Shown here piece by piece: positions 8,772-15,627 of a stretch of DNA of 26,306 nt. Position numbers and translations under genes: made by a program. Numbering within the stretch: position 1 is the stretch's first letter; each line of letters begins with the position of its first letter. Origin of the DNA: SYFY01 sp031385325 (GTDB lineage: Bacteria; Pseudomonadota; Gammaproteobacteria; Pseudomonadales; Azotimanducaceae); contig JANNBJ010000231.1 of the NCBI GenBank assembly GCA_031385325.1, positions 1-26,306 on the forward strand, written 5' to 3'. The notes beneath the pieces were generated by a model. That model worked only from the letters and a program-made list of their open reading frames with translations, did no database searches and was not told the DNA's origin.

Positions 8772-9089
8772 ATGAAAGAAGAACTGGCACCCATAGCAAC
8801 CGGTGTGATCTTCGAAGATGAAAAGGTGCGCGTATGGAACCAGGTGGTCCCCAGGGATGGACTGATCGACAAACACGCCCACACCCATGACTACTTCCTG
8901 CTGCACATCAGTGGCGAAGGTCCGATTGCAGTCACCTTTCACGACGGAACAGGCGGCAGGCTGGGTGAACACTTTTTGTTCAAACCAAAGCCGGGCACCG
9001 CCGACTTTGTCAAAAAGGGCCATGTGGAGACTGCGCACAATCAGGGTGAGGAATACCGCGCGATACTTGTTGAATTGAAAGACAGCTGA
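8772..9089 (+). CDS. Small single-domain cupin protein
   Basis: 105 residues, ATG 8772, preceded by AAGGAG (8759-8764). A single cupin barrel is suggested by motif 1 KHAHTHDYFLLHISGEG (two or three His as metal ligands; the usual Glu is not in register) and motif 2 GHVETAHNQGEE with the further His. Such small cupins act as isomerases, dioxygenases, decarboxylases or metal-dependent stabilising proteins. It lies 17 bp after the TPP-enzyme gene and ends the operon. Its place suggests it handles the substrate or product of the SDR/TPP pair, but the reaction is not readable. Confidence 0.85.
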   Translation: MKEELAPIATGVIFEDEKVRVWNQVVPRDGLIDKHAHTHDYFLLHISGEGPIAVTFHDGTGGRLGEHFLFKPKPGTADFVKKGHVETAHNQGEEYRAILVELKDS

Positions 9090-9117
9090 ATTCGTTCTGT
9101 CCTGTAGAGAGCGTGCC

Positions 9118-9999
9118 CTACCGCGCAAACTCCAGATCAATCACAGCGAGAAAACGTTTGGCTGCCTCTGAAAGCGGCTGATGCTTGCGCCAGTACATGC
9201 CAACCGTTCGCGGTATGGTAGAAAACGGCAAACCCGCCACAGGATGAAGCCCCTCCAGATCCGGCAACAAACGATTCGACACAAACGTCACACCCTTCCC
9301 GGCTGCCAGCAGCGCCAGCCGCGTATCCAGATGGCTGATTTCCCAGATTGAAGAAAACAGTCGTCGAATCCGTTCCTGACCCGGCCGCTTGGTGACCTCA
9401 TCAAGATAGGACGTGATCAGTATCGTGCGATCAAGCACTGCCAGAGGATCGGTTCGTAGTCGTGCAAACTCAGGATGATTCTCGTGTACTACCAGTTCCC
9501 GCGTTTCATCGAAGCATGCTCGCGTCGCAAAGTGACCGGGCATCTGATGCTGAAAAGGTCCGAAGGCCAGCTCCCATCGATCCTCATCAACGCCGTAGAT
9601 CATTTCCCGACTTGGCGCGACATCCAGTTTCAGACGCGTCAACGGATTGCGCTCGCAGAATCTCAGGAGCAGAGCCGTGCCATGCAGCCGATGGACTGAA
9701 CTGCTCATCGCGAGGTTGAGCGTTGACAGTGCGCCGCTACGGATCAGCTCGATATCATCAAGCGCCACACGCTCTTCGTTCAGCACAGTCTGGGCATAAC
9801 GGAAGAGACGTTGGCCGGCTTCGGTCAATCGCGGCTTTCGACCACGGGTGAGCAATCCAGTACCGAGCCGATGCTCCAGATTCGCGATGGTCTGACTGAT
9901 TGCAGACTGCGAGAGATTCAACCGTTCTGCCGCACGACCGAAACCCTCCTCCTCGACGATGGCTGACAGTACGCGAAGTTCGTTGCGCTCGATCTGCAT
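9118..9999 (-). CDS. LysR-family transcriptional regulator
   Basis: 293 residues, start ATG 9999. The N-terminal winged helix-turn-helix is typical: LRVLSAIVEEEGFGRAAERLNLSQSAISQTIANLEHRLG (helix-turn-helix ~residues 18-40) followed by LTRGRKPRLTEAGQRL. The remainder is the periplasmic-binding-like effector domain (residues ~90-290). It converges with the SDR/TPP/cupin operon, with only 28 bp between stops, and is divergent from the citrate-synthase gene with 166 bp between starts. That shared gap holds a LysR-type T-N11-A palindrome, so it probably autoregulates and controls the citrate-synthase gene; control of the converging operon is possible but not shown. Confidence 0.95.
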   Translation of the reverse strand: MQIERNELRVLSAIVEEEGFGRAAERLNLSQSAISQTIANLEHRLGTGLLTRGRKPRLTEAGQRLFRYAQTVLNEERVALDDIELIRSGALSTLNLAMSSSVHRLHGTALLLRFCERNPLTRLKLDVAPSREMIYGVDEDRWELAFGPFQHQMPGHFATRACFDETRELVVHENHPEFARLRTDPLAVLDRTILITSYLDEVTKRPGQERIRRLFSSIWEISHLDTRLALLAAGKGVTFVSNRLLPDLEGLHPVAGLPFSTIPRTVGMYWRKHQPLSEAAKRFLAVIDLEFAR

Positions 10000-10043
10000 G
10001 GCTGAAGTCTGGCCCAGATGGCCAAGTGTAGCCAGCAGTGCAA

Positions 10044-10069
10044 CTGATGGATCAATCAGCTGAGCTGAT
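10044..10069. promoter_or_regulatory. Candidate LysR-type operator in divergent promoter region
   Basis: ATCAGCTGAGCTGAT (10055-10069) is a perfect interrupted palindrome (ATCAGC/GCTGAT) that also contains the T-N11-A pattern favoured by LysR regulators. A further half-site CTGAT at 10044-10048 pairs with ATCAG 10055-10059. It lies between the divergent regulator and citrate-synthase starts, where LysR recognition sites normally are. Confidence 0.6.
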
Positions 10070-10165
10070 GTTTAAGCAAAACCTTGCATGGTTCAATCCG
10101 ATCGCGCTCGTTGAGCCCCCATTGCCGAGTGTAGTTTTGTGGCACCCAAATCGGAGCGAACTGCC

Positions 10166-11296
10166 ATGACCACAACCACTGGAATTGCCAAGGGACTGGA
10201 AGGGATTGAGGTGGATGAAACGTCCATCAGTCTCGTCGATGGTACGCGGGGCACGCTCAGCTATCGCGGTTATCCCCTCGATACACTGGTCTCCTGGCCA
10301 TTCACTCGTGTAGCGTTCCTGGTGCTTGATGACAAAGAGCCCGACGAGTCAGAACTCAAGGCGTTTGAGGAAGAGCTCACCGAGCATGCATCGCTTCGTC
10401 CAACGGAAGTCGCCATGCTTGACTTGCTGGCGCCGACATCCACCCATCCGATGCAGGTACTGATCGCCCTGGCCACTACCCTCGAACATGACCCACGTGC
10501 GTTTACGCGTTATGGCGAGGCGGCGCGAGGGCTGAGCATTGCCGCCAGATTGCCTGCCGCACTCGCCTATCTCCTGGCCAGACGAAGAGGGTCGTCATGG
10601 CCAGTTACACAGATCTCAACCAGAAACCCGGTCACCCGCTATCTGCACGCCATCGGTGCGCCAACCAACCCTGTGCTGGCGCGCGCCATGGAAGTCACCC
10701 AGATTCTGCAGATGGAGCATGGGTTCAACGCCGGGACCTTTGCAGCACGTGTCGTCGCAAGCACGCTTGCGCCGATTGAAAATTCGATAGCCGGCGCACT
10801 TGCTGCACTACACGGCATCTTGCATGGCGGGGCGGACCAGGCTGCGCTGGAAACCGCTCACAAGGTTGGATCAGCCGCAGCGGCGTCTGCCTTTGTCGAT
10901 GAGTGTCTGGCGACGGGCAACAAGGTCATGGGGATGGGTCACCGAGAGTACAAGGTGCTCGATCCCCGGGCTCGGTACGTCAAACAGTTCGCGATCGAAC
11001 TGTCTTCCGGAACACCGCTGGAAAACGTCGCCGCAACGCTCGTTGCCATCGAAGCACGATTCACGGAGCGGATGCGCGAAAAGAACAAACCCCTCTACGC
11101 AAATCTCGAGTTCTACAAGGGCATTGTCTACTCGGCCGCCGGGTTGCCGCCGGATTTCTTTACCGCAACCTTTGCTCAGGCGCGTGTGTTCGGGTACATC
11201 GCACACTTCATGGAATCGAGGAAGGACAATCGCCTGATTCGTCCTTCAGCGCGATACATCGGTCGGACGCCTGGCTCACCGATCGGGTCGAGGTAA
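10166..11296 (+). CDS. Citrate synthase / 2-methylcitrate synthase-like enzyme
   Basis: 376 residues from ATG 10166 (a GTG at 10139 would add nine residues before it; GGAG lies between). Citrate-synthase signatures are clear: YRGYPLDTL, EHGFNAGTF (His185), LHGGAD (His220), MGMGHREYKVLDPRA (His259) and ANLEFYKGIVY. By alignment the catalytic acid of citrate synthases (Asp in xVDFYSG) is Glu315 here, a conservative but notable change seen in some paralogues; whether it makes citrate, methylcitrate or another thiol-free aldol product is open. The last residues (IGSR and the TAA) lie in sequence that looks like the 3' end of a group II intron fragment on the other strand, so the native C-terminus may have been replaced. 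Confidence 0.9.
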   Translation: MTTTTGIAKGLEGIEVDETSISLVDGTRGTLSYRGYPLDTLVSWPFTRVAFLVLDDKEPDESELKAFEEELTEHASLRPTEVAMLDLLAPTSTHPMQVLIALATTLEHDPRAFTRYGEAARGLSIAARLPAALAYLLARRRGSSWPVTQISTRNPVTRYLHAIGAPTNPVLARAMEVTQILQMEHGFNAGTFAARVVASTLAPIENSIAGALAALHGILHGGADQAALETAHKVGSAAAASAFVDECLATGNKVMGMGHREYKVLDPRARYVKQFAIELSSGTPLENVAATLVAIEARFTERMREKNKPLYANLEFYKGIVYSAAGLPPDFFTATFAQARVFGYIAHFMESRKDNRLIRPSARYIGRTPGSPIGSR

Positions 11297-11660
11297 CGGG
11301 ATTGCGCCCGTCACCCCTCCCACACCACCGGACATGCGGACCCGCATCCGGCGGTTGGACCCATCATGCACTGGTCATGGTGCTGATCGTTCCGCTGTAT
11401 ACAATCTCCATTTCCTTAACGCGGCGTTGCTGATGCCTTCATGCATAGCCGGGTGACGCGCCGCCTTCCATGCTCCACAGAAAAAGTTTACCTTCCTCAG
11501 CCTGCGTTCCGGTATGCCCAGTTTCTTCAGCTGATTACAGCGTCATTTCTTGCCGTGCCATCGCTGCCAGAACCATTTCCTTGTGTGGCGTCGTGTCAAC
11601 GACCCCAGATAACTGAACGTCCCCTGAGCCATCCCGAAGTAGTTCGTCCACCCCAGGATG
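11282..11660 (-). mobile_element. 3' fragment of a group II intron (maturase C-terminus, domains V-VI)
   Basis: Reading the minus strand from 11,660: a frame gives ILGWTNYFGMAQGTFSYLGS then RRHTRKWFWQRWHGKK, an in-frame TGA, then NQLKKLGIPERRLRKVN and further to a stop at 11,375. This matches the C-terminal maturase part of intron-encoded reverse transcriptases in order and spacing. About 20 bases later a 32-nt hairpin (11324-11355) has a 9-bp lower stem with one G-U pair, a 2-nt bulge on the 3' side, a 4-bp upper stem and a GGTC loop, the shape of domain V. A domain VI-like stem (ACGGG/CCCGT, 11296-11311) and a terminal CCCGAT follow. The 5' ribozyme half and reverse-transcriptase domains are absent, so it cannot self-mobilise. 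Confidence 0.75.
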
Positions 11661-12152
11661 TGCGTCCCGGAGTTCAAACCAGTCCGTTTTCATCGTGACC
11701 AGTTCTTCCCGGCGCAGGAGTTTCATGATCGCTTCGAGCGACTCCGCCATACGACGCCGCTGCTCAGTAGGCGGAATTCCCATCATGTGTGCATCGGACG
11801 CGAGCGCACCCGGACCACAGCCCAGCATCACGCGTCCTTCCGTCATATGGTCGAGATGCACCATGCGGTCGGCCACCATCAGTGGATGGTGATAAGGCAA
11901 GCTGAGCACGCCGGTGCCGAGCTTGATGCGGCGTGTTCGCTCGGCTGCCGCGGCCATGAAAACCACAGGGTCGGCGATGATTTCGCGGCCGAAGCTGTGG
12001 TGTTCGCCGATCCAAGCTTCGTCGTAGCCGAGTTCGTCCAGCAGTTCGATCAGTTTCATATCGCGCTTCAGGGCGAGTGTCGGGTTTTCGCCTACGCGGT
12101 GAAACGGCGCGAGAAAGAGGCCGAACTTCATGCGCTTCGGGCGATATGCCAT
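11661..12152 (-). pseudogene. Luciferase-like flavin monooxygenase, 5' fragment (limonene-monooxygenase-like)
   Basis: Starts at ATG 12152 with AGGAG ten bases upstream. The first ~164 residues (MKFGLFLAPFHRVGENPT, YDEAWIGEHHS, RIKLGTGVLSLPYHHP, RMVHLDHMTEGRVMLG) are a clean match in pattern to the N-terminal half of LLM-class flavin-dependent monooxygenases, close to limonene-monooxygenase-like members of usually 350-400 residues. After TDWFELRDA the homology ends exactly where group II intron maturase sequence begins in another frame; the frame runs out at 11,535. More than half of the TIM barrel is missing, so the product should be inactive. The promoter and ribosome site remain, so a short peptide may still be made. 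Confidence 0.85.
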
Positions 12153-12410
12153 GGTGTGTGATCTCCTGTTGGAACCTGTGGTGGAGTCAAAGTGGATTCA
12201 GGTCTGGCACGAGCCCCGAATCGGGGCAAGGCAGACCGGAAGATCAGTTGACACGGTTCACAGGATAGCTGCACGGAAATCGGTTCGCGACGAGCGCGCT
12301 ACGAATGTGACCTGGAGCGCAGGTAGATACTCGGTTTGCAGCCGATGGCCGGTCGCGGTGGTCGGCCCGGCGTAAGTCCGTCGTAGTCACCGCGAGGCGG
12401 CGCTACTCTG

Positions 12411-12570
12411 TAAACCACGAGGACACACCTTAAACCACGAGGACACACCTCGCGGCATGGATCGTTGCCGACGCATACAGTGGTGAACTGGTGGGAAAAT
12501 CGCTGGTATCACTGTGCGCTCTGGCCTACGAATCACGGTGTGTGTCCCCGTAGCTTCCGTAGCTTCCCAT
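12411..12570. repeat. REP/MITE-like element A with GAGGACACAC ends
   Basis: Left end: TAAACCACGAGGACACACCT occurs twice in perfect tandem (12411-12430, 12431-12450). Right end: GGTGTGTGTCCCCGTAG at about 12538-12554 is the near inverse of the left end, followed by a 9-bp tandem GTAGCTTCC. A second element with the same ends is at 21558-21709. Such ends resemble palindromes that accompany REP-associated (IS200-like) transposases; no transposase is present. Confidence 0.55.
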
Positions 12571-12595
12571 GAATCGCCTACTTCAGACGCCGATA

Positions 12596-12620
12596 GCAGC
12601 GAAAACACTGGGTGTGCTCC
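12596..12620 (+). repeat. Dispersed 25-bp repeat, copy 1
   Basis: The segment starting GCAGCGAAAACACTGGG recurs in inverse orientation at 26282-26306 with one mismatch in 25. The second copy is the right arm of a hairpin-rich element at the window end; here only this arm is evident. Confidence 0.6.
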
Positions 12621-12765
12621 ATGGCTACCTGGCTATCCGCTGCACTGAGCCTGAACCCGGTGCCGTCGATCCTGCGATTCCCATGACGGGCGCGAAGCGC
12701 CCCACCAGCGCTCGAGGGCGTTACCATTGTCGACAGCAAGACGTTTTATCTGCAGACGCAACAAC

Positions 12766-12782
12766 CAGTCTGACGCAGGGGG
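12766..12782 (+). repeat. 17-bp inverted repeat, left arm (SulP-flanking)
   Basis: CAGTCTGACGCAGGGGG here is exactly the reverse complement of 14740-14756. The two arms enclose the SulP gene and its upstream region. Homology does not extend beyond the 17 bases on either side. Confidence 0.7.
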
Positions 12783-12823
12783 CAAGTACAACGGAATACA
12801 ACGCCGCTGCTGAGGTGGGTAGA

Positions 12824-14572
12824 TCACTCAGCCCGGGGCGTCTGCCTGAGCAAGGAGTGGGCGTGGGCAACAGCACTTATGGTGCTGGTCTGGCGAATCG
12901 GCTGCTCAACAAAAATCCGGTCCTTGCCGAGCCGCTCGATCAAACCTACACGATCCAGCACCTCAAGCATGGACAGCCGAACACCGCATAAAAGCACCTG
13001 CACTCCACGCACATTCATGCGATCCAGGAAGTGTTCGAGTTCAGTCATGCTGATCGCATCAGGATTGTTCGCCCGCTTAAGGCGCAGGATGAGCACCTCT
13101 GTGTCCGGCGTGATGCGGGACTCCATTTCCTCGAAGTGCTGCTCGAGTGCGGACGTTGCGCCAAAGAACATCTCGCCATCCAGACCGAATATCAACGACC
13201 GTTGGTCGGGAACGTCTTCAGGAAGGCGTTCGCGTACGTATCCCTCAGGGACAAAGACGAACTCGCTTAGTCGCATCCGACCCGCACGGGGCACGGTCAG
13301 CATGAACGACATCAGCACGCCGATCATCACGCAGAACTCGACGGATATCGCGATCGCGGAAAACGCAGTGACCCCGACGATGGCTGCGTCAAAACGTGTA
13401 GCTCGCCAGTGGTAGGCAAGCGCCTTCCAGTCGACCATGCCATACGAGACCACGAGAAGGATTCCGGCAAGCGTGGCAGTCGGCAGATAGCGGGCGTACG
13501 GCGCAAGAACCAGCATGATGATGGCCACACCCACGGCAGAGACTACGCCTGACCATTGTGTTACGGCACCAGCCTGTCGGTTGATGGCGGAGCGGGTGAG
13601 TGAGCCAGACCCGGGCATGCACTGAAAGAAGCTGCCACCCAGGTTCGCGACAGCTTCGCTCAGGCATTGCTGATTCATGTCGAGTTTCTGGCGGGTTACA
13701 GCCGCGATTGCCTTTGCCATCGATATTGCTTCCAGCAGACCCAGCAAGGCGATCGCCATGGCGCTGCCCGACAGTTGCTGCATGAGTTCAAAGTCGAAGT
13801 CTGGTGACTGAAAGGTCGGCAGTGACGCGGGGATCGAGCCGACCACCCGCACACCGAGCTGGTCGAGATCCAGCCACGCCACCAGGATTGCCATGACAAA
13901 GATGACAATGAAGAGTTCTGGAAGCAGTTGCAGGCGCAGCCGTCTTTTGATGCCCCGAAGCAGCAGAATCAGTGCGATGGTGCCGAACCCGACCAGCATG
14001 GTCTCAAGATGAGGGCCGCCGCCTTCGGTCATGGTCAGCCAGAACCGATAGAGCAGGTGATCATGTGGATCACCGCGACCGGGGATACCGAGCAGATTCT
14101 TGAACTGGTCGATGACGAGCAGGCTACCGGCGCCCAGCGTGAAGCCCACAATCACGGAGTGCGAGATATACCTTGTGAGATCACCGAGCCGGAACAACGC
14201 AATGCCAAGCTGGATCACGCCGATCATGAAAGCCAGCAGGATCACGGCAGTGATCCGCTCCTCCACCGGTGCAATCATCGCCACCGCACTGAGTACGGCG
14301 ATGGATATCGCGTTGGTCGGGCCGTTAATGAGTTGCCTTGAGGAGTCGAACAATGCACCTATGGCGGTCATCACGATGGCTGTGTAGAGGCCATAGACCG
14401 GTGGCAAGCCGATGATCATCGCGTAGGCCATCGCCTGTGGCACGGCAACTGCTGATACCGTCAGCCCAGCCAGCAGATCAAACCGCGCATCACTTGACTT
14501 GTATTGGCTCAGTGAGGCGATAGCAGGTACGAATCGGTCGAGTACAACTTTCAGCGAAGATCTGGAGCGCAC
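12824..14572 (-). CDS. SulP/SLC26-family anion permease with C-terminal STAS domain
   Basis: 582 residues, start ATG 14572. The N-terminal ~410 residues form many membrane segments with SulP hallmarks: LLAGLTVSAVAVPQAMAYAMIIGLPPVYGLY, INGPTNAISI, LTRSAINRQAGAVTQWSG. Residues ~440-560 make a cytoplasmic STAS domain (IFGLDGEMFFGATSALEQHFEEM ... GVRLSMLEVLDRVGLIERLG). Members import sulfate, bicarbonate or dicarboxylates by proton or sodium coupling; the anion cannot be told here. It is intact, unlike most neighbours, stands alone, and is bracketed by a 17-bp perfect inverted repeat. A 14-bp palindrome about 90 bp upstream of its start may be an operator. Confidence 0.95.
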   Translation of the reverse strand: MRSRSSLKVVLDRFVPAIASLSQYKSSDARFDLLAGLTVSAVAVPQAMAYAMIIGLPPVYGLYTAIVMTAIGALFDSSRQLINGPTNAISIAVLSAVAMIAPVEERITAVILLAFMIGVIQLGIALFRLGDLTRYISHSVIVGFTLGAGSLLVIDQFKNLLGIPGRGDPHDHLLYRFWLTMTEGGGPHLETMLVGFGTIALILLLRGIKRRLRLQLLPELFIVIFVMAILVAWLDLDQLGVRVVGSIPASLPTFQSPDFDFELMQQLSGSAMAIALLGLLEAISMAKAIAAVTRQKLDMNQQCLSEAVANLGGSFFQCMPGSGSLTRSAINRQAGAVTQWSGVVSAVGVAIIMLVLAPYARYLPTATLAGILLVVSYGMVDWKALAYHWRATRFDAAIVGVTAFSAIAISVEFCVMIGVLMSFMLTVPRAGRMRLSEFVFVPEGYVRERLPEDVPDQRSLIFGLDGEMFFGATSALEQHFEEMESRITPDTEVLILRLKRANNPDAISMTELEHFLDRMNVRGVQVLLCGVRLSMLEVLDRVGLIERLGKDRIFVEQPIRQTSTISAVAHAHSLLRQTPRAE

Positions 14573-14659
14573 TGTTCAGTGTCCTGGCGGAGGGGCTTCT
14601 TCAAGGCAACTGGCACACACGCTGGTTTCTGTTCGCTCGTGGCGCGATTCACCCTTATG

Positions 14660-14673
14660 ACTGTGATCACAGT
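14660..14673. promoter_or_regulatory. Perfect 14-bp palindrome upstream of SulP
   Basis: ACTGTGATCACAGT is a perfect palindrome 87 bp upstream of the SulP start. The half-site TGTGA resembles CRP/FNR-type sites, but the usual 4-6 bp spacer is absent, so the cognate regulator is unclear. Confidence 0.4.
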
Positions 14674-14739
14674 GAAGCTGATCGACCTGATTGTATACAC
14701 CCGGTGAAAGAGATTAGTTTATGCACCCGCATCCCGCCA

Positions 14740-14756
14740 CCCCCTGCGTCAGACTG
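14740..14756 (-). repeat. 17-bp inverted repeat, right arm (SulP-flanking)
   Basis: CCCCCTGCGTCAGACTG, exact inverse of 12766-12782. Confidence 0.7.
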
Positions 14757-14885
14757 ACTGTCGCCCCCAAATTCGGCAGATGATCCGCTACGGACATAAT
14801 CCGACCTCGAACTGCGCGTACTTGCGGAACGTAACAAATGAACGTGTCGCGGCGAGACGCACCGGAATGCATCAGAACGCGATGG

Positions 14886-15300
14886 ACTCAGAGCGGGTGG
14901 AGCCGAACCGGCACATCATTGATGCCGCGAATGAAGTTGTTCGACAGGCGCTCGACGTCGCCGACGACTTCAATCGTGTGGAACCGTTGCATCACTTCTT
15001 CCCACAGCACACGCAGTTGCATTTCGGCCAGCCGATTGCCCATGCAGCGATGCACACCGAACCCGAATGACACGTGGGCACGCGCGTTCGGTCTGTCCAC
15101 GATCAGTTTCTCGGGCTCGTTGAAAACCGTTTCATCGTGGTTGCCGGAGAGATACCACTCACAACCTTGTCACCCGCCCGGATCAGTTTGCCACCGAGTT
15201 CATAGTCCGCAAGGGCGGTGCGGCGCATGTGGATCACCGGTGTCTGCCAATGGACGACTTCGGAAACCATGTTCGGTATCAACGCCCCAAACTTTCGTCT
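14886..15300 (-). pseudogene. CYP153-like cytochrome P450, 3' fragment with frameshift
   Basis: On the minus strand, IPNMVSEVVHWQTPVIHMRRTA, ADYELGGKLIRAGDKVV, then after a one-base frame change at about 15158 WYLSGNHDETVFNEPEKLIVDR and FGFGVHRCMGNRLAE, the haem-binding Cys motif, ending at NFIRGINDVPVRLHPL. Order and wording fit CYP153-type alkane hydroxylases, where KVVMWY is expected; the sequence lacks one base of the Met codon. Only the last ~135 of ~420 residues are present; homology stops near 15,300, about 60 bp from the end of the IS1111-type element. The product cannot be functional because the oxygen-binding I-helix is gone. The single-base loss might be a sequencing error, the truncation is not. 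Confidence 0.85.
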
Positions 15301-15371
15301 GCAGCAGTACTTCGGCAGTACTTCGTGATCATCGAAAAAACACCCGTTATCCTTCCTCATATAGACGCCCC

Positions 15372-15627
15372 AATTGCCAACCTGAAAACATCATCTGATC
15401 CGAAGTGGGTTTTGACCTTGGACTAACAGCCTCATATCCGCGTACTTACTTAACGCACCAGGATCTGTTCGTTCAGGGTTACCACTACCTATCCACAGGG
15501 ACTGCGTGCTGATGTTCAGCCCGTTCTACTAAGGAAGGATGCGTGGACTTGCCAATCTCCGTTTTACCCTCCAGATCGTCCGATGCGTTCAGATCAACAA
15601 AACTGCGAACATTCCAACCTGCGACCG
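15372..15627 (-). ncRNA. Candidate bridge/seek RNA region of the IS1111-type element
   Basis: A ~256-bp non-coding stretch lies between the transposase stop and the downstream inverted repeat. In the IS110/IS1111 family the longer non-coding flank encodes a structured RNA that guides target and donor recognition, and in IS1111-type elements this is on the transposase 3' side, as here. I did not resolve its fold or guide loops; the call rests on position and family knowledge. Confidence 0.45.

Larger units (their letters stand above)
12153..12823. other. Gene-free stretch with repeats
   Basis: No convincing gene is seen. It holds a nested dyad at 12201-12237 (GGTCTG/CAGACC around GCCCCGA-A-TCGGGGC), a perfect tandem 20-bp repeat with an inverted partner at 12540 (listed separately), a copy of a 25-bp repeat found inverted at the window end (12596-12620), a GGGCGC-GAA-GCGCCC hairpin near 12685, and one arm of the 17-bp inverted repeat flanking the SulP gene. 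Confidence 0.6.
14573..14885. other. Intergenic stretch upstream of SulP
   Basis: No gene seen. It contains the ACTGTGATCACAGT palindrome at 14660-14673 and the right arm of the 17-bp repeat at 14740-14756, and otherwise shows nothing recognisable. Confidence 0.5.

Noticed and set aside
12633..12827. Short minus-strand frame in the 12.6-12.8 kb gap
   Set aside because: No family signature and it overlaps repeats.
14660..14673. CRP binding site
   Set aside because: The half-sites match but are directly abutted; CRP needs a 6-bp spacer, so only a generic palindrome is reported.
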